Assembly: GCA_025927765.1 (NCBI GenBank) | Contig: JAICKU010000019.1 | Coordinates: 1-50,908, forward strand | Source: Burkholderiales bacterium | GTDB taxonomy: Bacteria; Pseudomonadota; Gammaproteobacteria; Burkholderiales; Casimicrobiaceae | Direction: 5' to 3' | DNA length: 50,908 bases | Notes under the pieces: model-generated | Database searches by the model: none | What the model was told of the DNA's origin: nothing | The model's input: the letters and a program-made list of their open reading frames with translations, nothing else | Made by a program: the position numbers and the translations under genes | Shown: positions 36,989-45,540 of the stretch, piece after piece | Layout of the letters: each line of letters opens with the position of its first letter | Numbering within the stretch: the stretch's first letter is position 1

Positions 36989-37790
36989 CCGCTTCGTCAT
37001 TCTCGCCTGCGCCTTTGCGCTCGGCATGGCAGGCGTCGCGGCCGCCGACGCACGCGAGTTGCGGGTGTGCGCCGACCCGGACGGCCTGCCGTACTCGAAC
37101 CGCGCCGGCGAGGGCTTCGAGAACCGCATCGCGGCGCTCGTCGCGAACGATCTCGGCGAGACGTTGACCTATTACTGGCTGCCGCAGTGGCGCGGCTACG
37201 CGCGGAAGACGCTCGGGCAGCGCCACTGCGACGTGATCCCCGGCATCGCGCACGACGACGAGACGGTGCTCGCGACGGATCCCTATTACCGTGGCACGTA
37301 CGCGCTCGTCTATGCGCCTGCGCGCTTCCCGGACCTCGACAGTCTCGACGATCCGCGCCTGCGGTCGCTTCGCATCGGCATCCAGGTGATCGGCATCGAT
37401 GCCACGCCGTCGCCGCCCGCGCAGGCGCTCGCGCGGCGCGGCCTCGTCGACAACATCGTGGGCTATCCGGTGATGGGCGAAGTGCCCTCCGCGAAGCGGA
37501 TCGTCGACGCGCTCGCCGCGGGCCATCTCGACGTCGGCGTCGTCTGGTCGCCGCAACCGGGCTACTTCATCGCGGCGCGCAGGCTGCCGTTCGCGGTCGT
37601 GCCGATCCGGCGCGAGGCGGGCGATCCGCGCTTCGATTTCGCGATCTCGATGGGCGTGCGCCACGACGACGTCGCGCTGCAGCGCGCGGTGAACGCGTCG
37701 CTCGCGCATCTGCGGCCTGCGATCGACGACGTTCTGCGCGAGTACGCGGTCACGCGCGCCGACGCTCCGCCAGCGAAGGCCGCCCGATGA
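36969..37790 (+). CDS. XoxJ/MxaJ-like periplasmic quinoprotein-associated protein
   Basis: Substrate-binding-protein fold partner found beside PQQ alcohol dehydrogenases. Signal peptide (RFVILACAFALGMAGVAAADA), then ELRVCADPDGLPYSNRAGEGF, LTYYWLPQWRGYARKTLGQRHCDVIPGI, DPYYRGTYALVYAP and DVGVVWSPQPGYFIA, matching the quinoprotein-associated family. In characterised systems the relative XoxJ/MxaJ supports maturation or activity of the dehydrogenase. ATG at 36969 overlaps the dehydrogenase gene by 20 nt; its stop overlaps the next ATG as ATGA. 273 residues. Confidence 0.88.
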   Translation: MSSRCRSRFVILACAFALGMAGVAAADARELRVCADPDGLPYSNRAGEGFENRIAALVANDLGETLTYYWLPQWRGYARKTLGQRHCDVIPGIAHDDETVLATDPYYRGTYALVYAPARFPDLDSLDDPRLRSLRIGIQVIGIDATPSPPAQALARRGLVDNIVGYPVMGEVPSAKRIVDALAAGHLDVGVVWSPQPGYFIAARRLPFAVVPIRREAGDPRFDFAISMGVRHDDVALQRAVNASLAHLRPAIDDVLREYAVTRADAPPAKAAR

Positions 37791-38335
37791 ACGTTCGCGC
37801 GGCGTGCTGTGTGGTTGCGGCGATCGTCTCGCTCGCCGCCTGCCAGCGCGAGAAGCGCGACTTCGAAGCCCCGACGAAGGCCGTGACGCCGCCGCCGGTG
37901 CGCCTCTCCGAGATCCAGCCGGGGGCGATCTCGACGAAGACGAGCCTCGAGGGCAAGTACGAGGACAACGCGTTCGCGCTCTCCGAAGGCAAGCGGCTGT
38001 TCGGCTGGTACAACTGCACCGGCTGCCACGCCCATGGCGGCGGCGACAAGGGGCCGGCGCTGATGGATCGCGTTTGGATCTACGGCAGCGAGCCGGCGCA
38101 GATCTACGCGACGATCGTCGAGGGCCGCCCGAACGGCATGCCGTCCTTCGGCGGCCACATTCCGGACAACGAGGTGTGGGAGCTCGTCGCCTACGTGCGT
38201 TCGCTGTCGGGGCTGGCGTCGGGAATGGCGTCGCCGAATCGCTCGGACACGATGCACGTGAAGGCGCCCGAGAGCAACGTCGAGGCGCAACAGCCGGTCA
38301 CCGCGGCCCCGTCGGGCGCGTCCGAGCGGCCATGA
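37787..38335 (+). CDS. Cytochrome c lipoprotein
   Basis: Single-haem c-type cytochrome. Lipobox LAAC at residues 16-19 (VSLAACQREKRDF) predicts lipid anchoring; haem motif CTGCH in FGWYNCTGCHAHGGGDKGPALMD; the distal Met is probably in GRPNGMPSFGGHIPDNEVWELVAYVRSL. 182 residues with a low-complexity tail. ATG at 37787 and the downstream coxB ATG are both ATGA overlaps. Its position between the dehydrogenase and the oxidase genes suggests it carries electrons from the quinoprotein to subunit II (inference). Confidence 0.92.
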   Translation: MNVRAACCVVAAIVSLAACQREKRDFEAPTKAVTPPPVRLSEIQPGAISTKTSLEGKYEDNAFALSEGKRLFGWYNCTGCHAHGGGDKGPALMDRVWIYGSEPAQIYATIVEGRPNGMPSFGGHIPDNEVWELVAYVRSLSGLASGMASPNRSDTMHVKAPESNVEAQQPVTAAPSGASERP

Positions 38336-39300
38336 CGGGCGGCCTGCACGACGTCGAGGCGCCGGCAGGCGCGCAGGCGCAGGCGATCGCGCAGCTGTGG
38401 CACGTGCTGCTGCCGGTGTGCACGATCGTGTTCGTCGCGGTGCTCGTCGCCGTGTTCGTCGCGCTGCGGCGTGCGCCGCGTGCCACCCGCGAGACGGCGC
38501 CCGACGTGTCGTCGCTGTCGCAGCCCGAGCCGGCGCTCGCGCGCGCGGTGTGGGCCGGCGTCATCGTCTGCGCGGTGCTGCTGCTCGGCCTGCTCGCGGC
38601 GAGCGTGTTCACCGATCGCGCGCTCGCGCGGCTGCCGCTCGAAGACGCGCTGCACATCCGGCTGACCGGATACCAGTGGTGGTGGGAGGCGCAATACGAC
38701 GATCCGGCGCCGTCGCGGATCTTCACGACGGCCAACGAGCTGCACGTGCCGGTCGGCCGCCCGGTGATCGTGACGCTCGTCGGCGCGGACGTGATCCACA
38801 GCTTCTGGGTGCCGAGCCTGCACGGCAAGAAGGACCTGATTCCCGGGCGACCGCAGACGATCTCGTTTCGCGCCGATCGTCCCGGCGTCTATCGCGGCAC
38901 CTGCGCCGAATATTGCGGCTACCAGCACGCGCACATGGTGTTGTACGTGATCGCCGATACGCCGAACGACTTCGCGTACTGGGCCGCGCGGCAACGCGCA
39001 CCGGCGGCGAAGCCCGCTTCGGCGCTCGCGCAGCAGGGCGCGGAGCTCTTCCTGCAAAAGAGCTGCGCGATGTGCCATGCGATCGATGGCACCGGCGCGC
39101 AGGGACGCAACGCGCCGAACCTCACGCACGTCGCGAGCCGCATGACGATCGGCGCGGGTACGCTCGCGAACAGCGTGACCAACCGCGCTGCGTGGATCCT
39201 CGATCCGCAGCAGTTCAAGCCCGGCGCGAACATGCCCTCGCAGAACATGGCGCCGGACGAGCTCGCGGCCATCAACGCGTACCTGGGGACGTTGCAGTGA
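38332..39300 (+). CDS. coxB: caa3-type cytochrome c oxidase subunit II with fused cytochrome c
   Basis: Two membrane helices (about 20-42 and 70-92) anchor a periplasmic CuA domain with all expected ligands: His in ADVIHSFWVPSL and CAEYCGYQHAHM (two Cys, Glu, His, Met). The WWWEAQYD aromatic patch for electron entry is present. A C-terminal cytochrome c domain (about 225-322) carries CAMCHAIDGTG and a distal Met in GANMPSQNM, the caa3 arrangement. No cleavable signal peptide is evident. 322 residues; ATG at 38332 overlaps the cytochrome gene by 4 nt. A 61-nt gap with a short GCGC palindrome and GGAGGG separates it from coxA. Confidence 0.95.
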   Translation: MTGGLHDVEAPAGAQAQAIAQLWHVLLPVCTIVFVAVLVAVFVALRRAPRATRETAPDVSSLSQPEPALARAVWAGVIVCAVLLLGLLAASVFTDRALARLPLEDALHIRLTGYQWWWEAQYDDPAPSRIFTTANELHVPVGRPVIVTLVGADVIHSFWVPSLHGKKDLIPGRPQTISFRADRPGVYRGTCAEYCGYQHAHMVLYVIADTPNDFAYWAARQRAPAAKPASALAQQGAELFLQKSCAMCHAIDGTGAQGRNAPNLTHVASRMTIGAGTLANSVTNRAAWILDPQQFKPGANMPSQNMAPDELAAINAYLGTLQ

Positions 39301-39361
39301 GCCCCAACGTGCGCCCCGAGGGCGAACGGACCCCGAAGCGCGTAGCGCGGAGGGAAACCGA

Positions 39362-41350
39362 ATGAGCCGTCTCCTTGCGGCGCTCGATCCGCGTGAGTTG
39401 CGCAAGGCCGCTCGCGCGTCGGTCGGGCGCGGCGAGGCGATCTACGACGGACCCGGTTGGGGCTCGCCGGCTGCGAGCGCGCTCGACCGCACGTGGCGCG
39501 AAAAGCCCGGAGTGCGTGGCTGGCTCGAGACTGTCGATCACAAGCGCACGGGCAAGCGTTTCGTCTTCACCTCCTTCGTGTTCTTCTGCGCCGCCGGCAT
39601 CCTTGCCGCGATCATGCGCTCGCAGCTCGCGTTTCCCGACAGCCATCTCGTCGGACCGGACCTGTACGACCAGATGTTCACGATGCACGGCACGACGATG
39701 ATGTTCATCTTCGCGGTGCCGGTGATGCAGGGCATGGCCGTGTACCTGATCCCGCTCATGGTCGGCACGCGCAACACCGCGTTCCCGCGCATGACCGCCT
39801 GCGCGTTCTGGTTGTACCTGCTGGGCTCGCTGTCGCTCTGGGTGGGCTTCGCGCTCAACACGGGCGCCGACGCCGGATGGTTCGCGTACGTGCCGCTCGC
39901 CGGTCCCGAATATGGCATCGGCAAGCGTTCGGATCTTTGGAACAACCTGATCAACCTCACCGAAGCGATGGGGCTCATGGTCGCCGTCGACTTGGCGACC
40001 GTGATCCTCAAGATGCGCGCGCCCGGCATGTCGCTTCGCCGCATGCCGGTGTTCGCCTGGTCGATTCTCGTGACGTCGGTGATGATCATCTTCGCGATGC
40101 CGTCGGTGATGCTCGCCGCGAACCTCGCGCAGTTCGACCGCACGTTCGCCACGCATTTCTTCAATCCGGCCGAAGGCGGCGACGTGCTGATCTGGCAGCA
40201 CCTGTTCTGGTTCTTCGGCCACCCGGAGGTCTACTTCATCTTCATTCCGGCGCTCGGCTTCATCTCGACGATCATCCCGACGTTCGCGCGGCGCCCGCTG
40301 TTCGGCCACACCGCCGTCGTGCTGTCGATGATCGCGACCGGCTTCCTCGCGTTCGGGCTGTGGGTGCACCACATGTTCGCGACGAACCTGCCCGAGCTCG
40401 GCAAGGGATTCTTCACCGCGATGAGCATGATGATCGCGATCCCGACCGCCGTGCAGATCTTCTGCTGGATCGCGACGCTGTGGTCGGGCCGCATCAACCT
40501 GCGCGCGCCGATCCTGTTCGTACTCGGGTTCTTCTTCATCCTGGTGCTGGGCGGCATGACGGGGATCATGATCGGCGCGGTGCCGTTCGACCTGCAGGTG
40601 CACGACAGCTACTTCATCGTTGCGCACCTGCACTACGTGCTGCTGGGGGGTGCGGTCTTCCCGCTCTTCGCCGCCTTCTACTACTGGTTCCCGAAGTTCA
40701 CAGGGCGCCTGCTCGACGAGCGCCTCGGGCGCTGGCAGTTCTGGACGTTCTTCGTGGGCTTCAACGTCACGTTCTTCCCGATGCACCTGCTCGGCCTCGC
40801 CGGCATGCCGCGGCGCATCTACACGTACGCGGCGGACACCGGATGGGGGACGCTGAACCTCGTCGCGACGATCGGCGCCGCGATCATCGCCGTCAGCGTG
40901 CTGCTGTTCGTCGTGAATGTCATTCGCACGCGCGCCGGAGGCGAGGCCGCGGGCGACGACCCTTGGGGCGCGGCGACGCTCGAGTGGGCGACGCATTCGC
41001 CGCCGCCGGCGTTCAACTTCGTCGCGCTGCCCGTGGTCGCGTCGCGCGAGCCGCTGTGGGCGCGCGAGGCCGACGAGCCGACGCACGTCAGCGGGCTGTC
41101 CGCGCAGGTGCGCGAAGGCCTCGTGACGACCGTTCTCGACGCGTTGCCCGACGTGCGCTACGCGTATCCGTCGCCGTCGATCTGGCCGGCCGTCGCCGCA
41201 GTGACTGTCGTCGTGTGGCTCTTCTGGTCGAACGTCACGCCGTCGGGCATGTGGTACGGCCTGATTCCTCCCGCGATCGCGTTCATCCTGTGGTATTGGC
41301 CGACGCGCAGGGAGACGGCGGAGCAGCTGTTGCTGCAGCGGCGGCCATGA
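39362..41350 (+). CDS. coxA: Cytochrome c oxidase subunit I, lacking canonical D- and K-channel residues
   Basis: Catalytic haem-copper subunit, 662 residues, about 12 core helices plus C-terminal extra helices. Haem a ligands His109 (FTMHGTTMM) and His423; haem a3 ligand His421 (VAHLHYV); CuB ligands His287, His335, His336; Glu289 and the cross-linked Tyr291 in GHPEVYF. Yet the D-channel motif normally GxxDxAFPxxNN reads GTRNTAFPRMTA, with Asn138 instead of Asp and Thr145-Ala146 instead of Asn-Asn, and the K-channel lysine in PTGIKIF is Gln364 in PTAVQIF. Proton uptake and pumping may therefore differ. These channel readings are from memory of model enzymes, not from an alignment. The stop overlaps a mini-ORF. 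Confidence 0.96.
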   Translation: MSRLLAALDPRELRKAARASVGRGEAIYDGPGWGSPAASALDRTWREKPGVRGWLETVDHKRTGKRFVFTSFVFFCAAGILAAIMRSQLAFPDSHLVGPDLYDQMFTMHGTTMMFIFAVPVMQGMAVYLIPLMVGTRNTAFPRMTACAFWLYLLGSLSLWVGFALNTGADAGWFAYVPLAGPEYGIGKRSDLWNNLINLTEAMGLMVAVDLATVILKMRAPGMSLRRMPVFAWSILVTSVMIIFAMPSVMLAANLAQFDRTFATHFFNPAEGGDVLIWQHLFWFFGHPEVYFIFIPALGFISTIIPTFARRPLFGHTAVVLSMIATGFLAFGLWVHHMFATNLPELGKGFFTAMSMMIAIPTAVQIFCWIATLWSGRINLRAPILFVLGFFFILVLGGMTGIMIGAVPFDLQVHDSYFIVAHLHYVLLGGAVFPLFAAFYYWFPKFTGRLLDERLGRWQFWTFFVGFNVTFFPMHLLGLAGMPRRIYTYAADTGWGTLNLVATIGAAIIAVSVLLFVVNVIRTRAGGEAAGDDPWGAATLEWATHSPPPAFNFVALPVVASREPLWAREADEPTHVSGLSAQVREGLVTTVLDALPDVRYAYPSPSIWPAVAAVTVVVWLFWSNVTPSGMWYGLIPPAIAFILWYWPTRRETAEQLLLQRRP

Positions 41351-41391
41351 GACGCTTCGCGACGCGCATCCGATCGGAGACGCGCCGATGA
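41347..41391 (+). CDS. 14-residue mini-ORF bridging coxA and coxC
   Basis: ATG at 41347 encodes MRRFATRIRSETRR and stops at 41391. Both ends are ATGA overlaps: its ATG overlaps the coxA stop and its stop overlaps the coxC start. The peptide is strongly basic (six Arg). It could be a translational-coupling relay or the relic of an older coxC N-terminus. Chance is possible, since only 37 bp separate the flanking genes. Confidence 0.35.
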   Translation: MRRFATRIRSETRR

Positions 41392-42086
41392 CGCCGTCGA
41401 CCGGCGCGCATCCGATCCAGTCGTCGGCGAGCCCCGCGAAGGCGTGGCGCCGCGAGCGCGAAGCGACGCCGGCCAGCATTCCCGCGATTCGCCGCGGCGA
41501 TGCGCTCGACGTGTCGATGCTGCCGAGCTACGGATTCGGCACGCGGAGCCTGATGTGGTGGGGAACGCTCGCCATGTCGACGATCGAGGGCATGGGCTTC
41601 GTGCTCATGATCCTCGTGTATTTCGACATGCAGAGCCGCGCGCGCATCTGGCCGAACGAGGCGCCGCCGCCCGACCTGCTGTGGGGCTCGGTCAACATGG
41701 TGCTCGCGCTCCTCAGCATCATCCCGAACCTCCTTGCGAACAAGGCGGCCGACGATCACGACCTGCGCAAGGTGCGCATCTGGCTCGTCGTCGTGCTCGT
41801 CGTCGTGTTCGCGCTGATGGGCGTGCGCTGGCTCGAGTTCCACGCGCTGCACATCCGCTGGGATACGAGCGGGTACGGCTCCGCGGTGTGGGTGCTGCTC
41901 GGGCTCCACACGTTCAACCTCGTGACGAACTTCGCCGACTTCGTCGTCGTCACCGCGGTGATGTTCAAGCCGCCGATCGACGGCAAGCGCTACGTCGACG
42001 TCGCCGAGAACACCGGCTACTGGTGGTTCATCGTGTTGTCGTGGATTCCTGTCTACCTGGTCGTCTACTGGGCGCCGCGGCTGTAG
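41388..42086 (+). CDS. coxC: Cytochrome c oxidase subunit III-like protein
   Basis: Membrane subunit III of the haem-copper oxidase. After a hydrophilic N-terminal stretch of ~50 residues, about five membrane helices follow, with SLMWWGTLAMSTIEGMGFVLMIL, VNMVLALLSIIPNLLANKAADD, VRWLEFHALHIRWDTSGYGSAVWVLLGLHTFNLVT and ENTGYWWFIVLSWIPVYLVVYW, a COX3 pattern. 232 residues is shorter than the seven-helix mitochondrial/Paracoccus form (~270), consistent with a five-helix version. ATG at 41388 overlaps the mini-ORF by 4 nt. Confidence 0.88.
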   Translation: MTPSTGAHPIQSSASPAKAWRREREATPASIPAIRRGDALDVSMLPSYGFGTRSLMWWGTLAMSTIEGMGFVLMILVYFDMQSRARIWPNEAPPPDLLWGSVNMVLALLSIIPNLLANKAADDHDLRKVRIWLVVVLVVVFALMGVRWLEFHALHIRWDTSGYGSAVWVLLGLHTFNLVTNFADFVVVTAVMFKPPIDGKRYVDVAENTGYWWFIVLSWIPVYLVVYWAPRL

Positions 42087-42096
42087 CGAATCCGTC

Positions 42097-42423
42097 ATGC
42101 GCATCTGGTACCCGCTCCTCGTCGTCCCGCTGCTCGCGCTCGCCGATCAGAGCATCGCGTACGTCACCACGGTGTGGGCCTGCACGCACCAGAACTTGGT
42201 CGCGGTGCACGTCGTCCACGCACCCTTCCTGCTCCTCGCGGCGGTCGGCGTGGTGATGGCGTGGGACCGATGGCGCGCGTCGGCGCCGGCGAAGTCGCAG
42301 AACGACATGCTCGCACGGCGGCACTTCGTCGCCGGCCTCGCGACGGGCGTCGCGGCGCTGTCCGTGCTCGTGATCGGCGCGATGTGGGGGATCACGTGGG
42401 CATTGCCACCCTGCGTGTACTGA
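42097..42423 (+). CDS. Small membrane protein of unknown function in the oxidase operon
   Basis: 108 residues with about three hydrophobic helices (5-25, 37-58, 80-101), a short polar loop (RWRASAPAKSQNDMLARRH) and two Cys (VWACTHQN, LPPCVY). I do not recognise a family. It starts 10 nt after coxC and overlaps ctaG by 28 nt, so it is surely part of the operon. A role as an oxidase accessory or subunit IV-like protein is conceivable but not shown. Confidence 0.8.
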   Translation: MRIWYPLLVVPLLALADQSIAYVTTVWACTHQNLVAVHVVHAPFLLLAAVGVVMAWDRWRASAPAKSQNDMLARRHFVAGLATGVAALSVLVIGAMWGITWALPPCVY

Positions 42424-43319
42424 TCGCCGCGGCACTCGCGGCGACGCCCGGCGCCGGCATCGCGCACGCGTTGCCGGTGAGCGGCGGCGATGATACTGCG
42501 TTCGACGCCATTCTCGCGGGACTGCTCGTTGTCGCCTGCGTTCTCTACGCGTGCGGCGTCGTACGGTTATGGCGCAAGGCCGGCGTGGGCCGCGGCATAC
42601 GTCCCGGCGACGTCGTGCGGTTTGCGCTCGGCATGATGACGCTCGTCGTCGCGCTGCTGTCGCCGCTCGACGTGCTCGCGTCGCGATCGTTCGCCGCGCA
42701 CATGATCGGGCACGAGCTGCTGATGATCGTCGCGGCGCCGCTTTTCGTGCTGTCGCGCCCATTGGAGGCGTGGGCATGGGCGCTCGCGCGGCCGGCGCGC
42801 CGTGCGGTCAGGTCGTTCACGCATGCGCCGGGTGTGCGTCGCGTCTGGCTTACGCTGGCGGCGCCGGTTGCGGCCGCTTGCCTGCACGGGCTCGCGCTCT
42901 GGATCTGGCACCTGCCCGCACTATTCGTGGCGGCACTCGAAAGCGCTGGCATGCACGTACTCCAGCATGCGTGCTTTTTCGGATCGGCACTCGCGTTCTG
43001 GTGGGCGATGTTCGGCGGCGCCGCCCGCGTGCCCGGCGGTGCGTCGCTCGCGTGCCTGTTCGCGACGATGCTGCATACGAGTGCGCTCGGCGCACTGCTT
43101 ACGCTCGCGCCGAGCGCGCTGTACGAACACGCGAACCCCGACGTGCTCGGATTGTCACCCCTCGAGGACCAGCAACTCGGCGGGCTCGTGATGTGGGTGC
43201 CCGGTGGACTCGCGTATGTCGTCGCCGGCCTGATGATCGTCGCCGTCTGGCTGCGCGCGCCGCCGCACGCACTGCCGCCGGCCGGCGCGCTGTCGCCCGG
43301 ACGAGCACGGTCGGCATGA
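42396..43319 (+). CDS. ctaG: Cytochrome c oxidase assembly protein, CtaG (Caa3_CtaG) family
   Basis: Polytopic membrane protein of the caa3-assembly type (distinct from Cox11). Seven or so helices with conserved His-rich pieces: FAAHMIGHELLMIVAAPLFVLSRP, LHGLALWIWHLPALFVAAL, MHVLQHACFFGSALAFWWA and CLFATMLHTSALGALLTL. It is thought to help copper delivery to the oxidase. GTG at 42396 is the first plausible start; it overlaps the preceding gene by 28 nt. 307 residues. Last gene of the respiratory operon; a 135-bp gap with a promoter-like sequence follows before pckG. Confidence 0.88.
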   Translation: MGIATLRVLIAAALAATPGAGIAHALPVSGGDDTAFDAILAGLLVVACVLYACGVVRLWRKAGVGRGIRPGDVVRFALGMMTLVVALLSPLDVLASRSFAAHMIGHELLMIVAAPLFVLSRPLEAWAWALARPARRAVRSFTHAPGVRRVWLTLAAPVAAACLHGLALWIWHLPALFVAALESAGMHVLQHACFFGSALAFWWAMFGGAARVPGGASLACLFATMLHTSALGALLTLAPSALYEHANPDVLGLSPLEDQQLGGLVMWVPGGLAYVVAGLMIVAVWLRAPPHALPPAGALSPGRARSA

Positions 43320-43361
43320 ACATGACTTGCATTCCGAATTCGCTCGTATTGCGCTGCGTCA

Positions 43362-43389
43362 TTCTTCCTGCGCGCGTCGGTGCTACAGT
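43362..43389 (+). promoter_or_regulatory. Predicted pckG promoter
   Basis: TTCTTC (43362-43367) and TACAGT (43384-43389) are 16 bp apart, 66 bp before the pckG ATG. The -35 is poor, so this is a tentative call. Confidence 0.35.
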
Positions 43390-43454
43390 CGTTCGACCGG
43401 CAACGTTTTCGCTGCGCGACCTCGCGTCGTGCTGCGTCGTGGAGCATTTTCGCG

Positions 43455-45278
43455 ATGAATGATTGGATCGGTACCCCGGTCGCGTCGGCCCCGGCGCGCG
43501 TGAAGCATGCACGCCTGCTCGCGTGGGTGCGCGACATTGCGGAGCTCACGAAGCCGGCGCGCATCGCGTGGTGCGACGGCAGCGAAGCCGAGTACGCGGC
43601 GCTGTGCGACCAGATGGTCGCGTCCGGCACGCTGCATCGCCTCGATGCCGCGAAGCGGCCGAACAGTTTTCTCGCGCGTTCCGATCCGGCGGACGTCGCA
43701 CGCGTCGAGGACCGCACGTTCATCTGCAGCGAGCGCGAGGAAGACGCGGGGCCGACCAACAACTGGATCGCGCCTGCCGAAATGCGCACGAAGCTGCTGC
43801 GCCTCTTCGACGGCTCGATGCGTGGGCGCACGATGTACGTGGTGCCGTTCTCGATGGGTCCGCTCGGCAGCCCCATCGCGCACGTCGGCGTCGAGATCAC
43901 CGACAGTCCGTACGTGGTCGTCAACATGCGCATCATGACGCGCATGGGCGAGCGCGTGCTGGACGTGCTGGGCGACGACGGCACGTTCATTCCGTGCGTG
44001 CACTCGGTCGGCGTGCCGCTCGACGCCGGGCAAGCCGACGTGCCGTGGCCGTGCAATCCGCAGAACAAGTACATCGTGCACTTCCCCGAGGCCCGCGAGA
44101 TCTGGAGCTTCGGCTCGGGCTACGGCGGCAACGCGCTGCTCGGCAAGAAGTGCCTGGCGCTGCGCATCGCGTCGGTGATGGGACGCGACGAGGGCTGGCT
44201 CGCCGAGCACATGCTGATTCTCGGCGTGCGCTCCCCGCAAGGGGACAAGCGCTACGTCGCAGCCGCCTTCCCGAGCGCCTGCGGCAAGACCAATTTTGCG
44301 ATGCTGATTCCGCCTGCCGGTCTCGAGGGCTGGCAGGTGACGACGATCGGGGACGACATCGCATGGATCAAGCCGGCGGCTGACGGCACGTTTCACGCCA
44401 TCAATCCGGAAGCGGGTTACTTCGGCGTGGCGCCGGGCACGTCGTACGAGTCGAACCGGAACGCGATGGAGACGCTGCGCGCGAACGTGATCTTCACCAA
44501 CGTCGCCCTCACCGACGACAACGACGTGTGGTGGGAGGGCATGACGAAAACGCCGCCCGCGCATCTCACCGACTGGCGTGGGCAATCGTGGACGCCGGGC
44601 TGCGGCCGGCCGGCCGCGCATCCGAATGCGAGGTTCACCGTCTCCGCCACGCAATGTCCGTCGCTCGACGCCGAATGGGACAACCCGGCCGGCGTGCCGC
44701 TGGCGGCGCTCGTGTTCGGCGCGCGCCGCTCCGACACCGTGCCGCTGGTGACGGAGGCGCGCTCGTGGGAGGAGGGTGTGTACAAGGCCGCGACCATGGG
44801 TTCGGAAACCACGGCGGCAGCGAGCGGCAAGGTCGGCGAAGTGCGTCGCGATCCGTTCGCGATGCTGCCGTTTTGCGGCTACCACATGGGCGACTACTTC
44901 CGCCATTGGCTCGAGATGGGGCAGCTCGTCGCGCAGCCGCCGCGGATCTTCAGCGTGAACTGGTTTCGCAAGGACGACGAAGGGCGGTTCGTGTGGCCGG
45001 GGTTCGGGCAGAACATGCGGGTGCTCAAATGGATCGTCGAGCGCTGCATGGGTGCGGCGCGCGCGCGTGAGACCGCGCTGGGGCTCGTGCCGGAGTACGA
45101 CGACCTCGACTGGTCGGGGCTCGATTTCGGCGCGAGCCGGTTCTCGAGCGTAATGCGCGTCGATCCGGCGTCGTGGAAGCGCGAGCTCGATTCGCACGAT
45201 GCGTTGTTTGCGCGCTTGGGCAAGAAGCGGCCGGCCTCGTTGATGCGTGAGCGGGAGCGGCTGGCGCGCGGTATGTAA
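43455..45278 (+). CDS. pckG: Phosphoenolpyruvate carboxykinase (GTP)
   Basis: Converts oxaloacetate to PEP with GTP, feeding gluconeogenesis. The GTP-class signatures are present: [35 protein letters not shown], the P-loop [23 protein letters not shown] with metal-binding Asp, [27 protein letters not shown], and [19 protein letters not shown] at 43455 gives 607 residues, the expected size. It stands alone between the oxidase operon and the parS region. Near a C1/C2-alcohol oxidation operon it could serve growth on small carbon sources, but that is inference from position only. Confidence 0.97.
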   Translation: MNDWIGTPVASAPARVKHARLLAWVRDIAELTKPARIAWCDGSEAEYAALCDQMVASGTLHRLDAAKRPNSFLARSDPADVARVEDRTFICSEREEDAGPTNNWIAPAEMRTKLLRLFDGSMRGRTMYVVPFSMGPLGSPIAHVGVEITDSPYVVVNMRIMTRMGERVLDVLGDDGTFIPCVHSVGVPLDAGQADVPWPCNPQNKYIVHFPEAREIWSFGSGYGGNALLGKKCLALRIASVMGRDEGWLAEHMLILGVRSPQGDKRYVAAAFPSACGKTNFAMLIPPAGLEGWQVTTIGDDIAWIKPAADGTFHAINPEAGYFGVAPGTSYESNRNAMETLRANVIFTNVALTDDNDVWWEGMTKTPPAHLTDWRGQSWTPGCGRPAAHPNARFTVSATQCPSLDAEWDNPAGVPLAALVFGARRSDTVPLVTEARSWEEGVYKAATMGSETTAAASGKVGEVRRDPFAMLPFCGYHMGDYFRHWLEMGQLVAQPPRIFSVNWFRKDDEGRFVWPGFGQNMRVLKWIVERCMGAARARETALGLVPEYDDLDWSGLDFGASRFSSVMRVDPASWKRELDSHDALFARLGKKRPASLMRERERLARGM

Positions 45279-45318
45279 GCACTCACTTCACGACGGGTGC
45301 GACCGGGGCTTCATCTGG

Positions 45319-45334
45319 TGTTCCACGTGGAACA
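45319..45334. promoter_or_regulatory. parS centromere site 1
   Basis: TGTTCCACGTGGAACA is a perfect 16-bp palindrome and a known variant of the parS consensus TGTTTCACGTGAAACA bound by ParB. It lies in the 315-bp pckG-mnmG gap, about 3.7 kb from parB. Confidence 0.85.
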
Positions 45335-45403
45335 GCAACGTGACGAACACGGAACCGTCGGTGCGAACTTGTTTGTCGTCCTCGCGTCCGGGAAGGGTTG
45401 CGC

Positions 45404-45444
45404 GCTGAGGATGGTTAGCACGAGCTGAGGGTGGTTGGCACCGA
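45404..45444 (+). repeat. Imperfect tandem repeat, two 20/21-nt units
   Basis: Unit 1 (45404-45423) reads GCTGAGGATGGTTAGCACGA and unit 2 (45424-45444) differs by two substitutions and one inserted C. It lies between the two parS sites; no function is apparent. Confidence 0.6.
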
Positions 45445-45540
45445 ACGGCGCTGATCCTGCTGCCTGCCCGCGTCGGACGTCGTCCCGATCTCCGAAACAC
45501 GGTCGCTCTTGCTCCGGCATCGCCGTCCTCGTTCCTGCAC

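Noticed and set aside
39325-39361. GC-rich palindrome between coxB and coxA considered as terminator
   Set aside because: The stem is only about 4-5 bp, has no T-run and abuts the coxA ribosome binding site.
39272-41479. 735-codon minus-strand frame opposite coxA
   Set aside because: Asp/His/Arg-rich shadow of a membrane protein gene; no domain.
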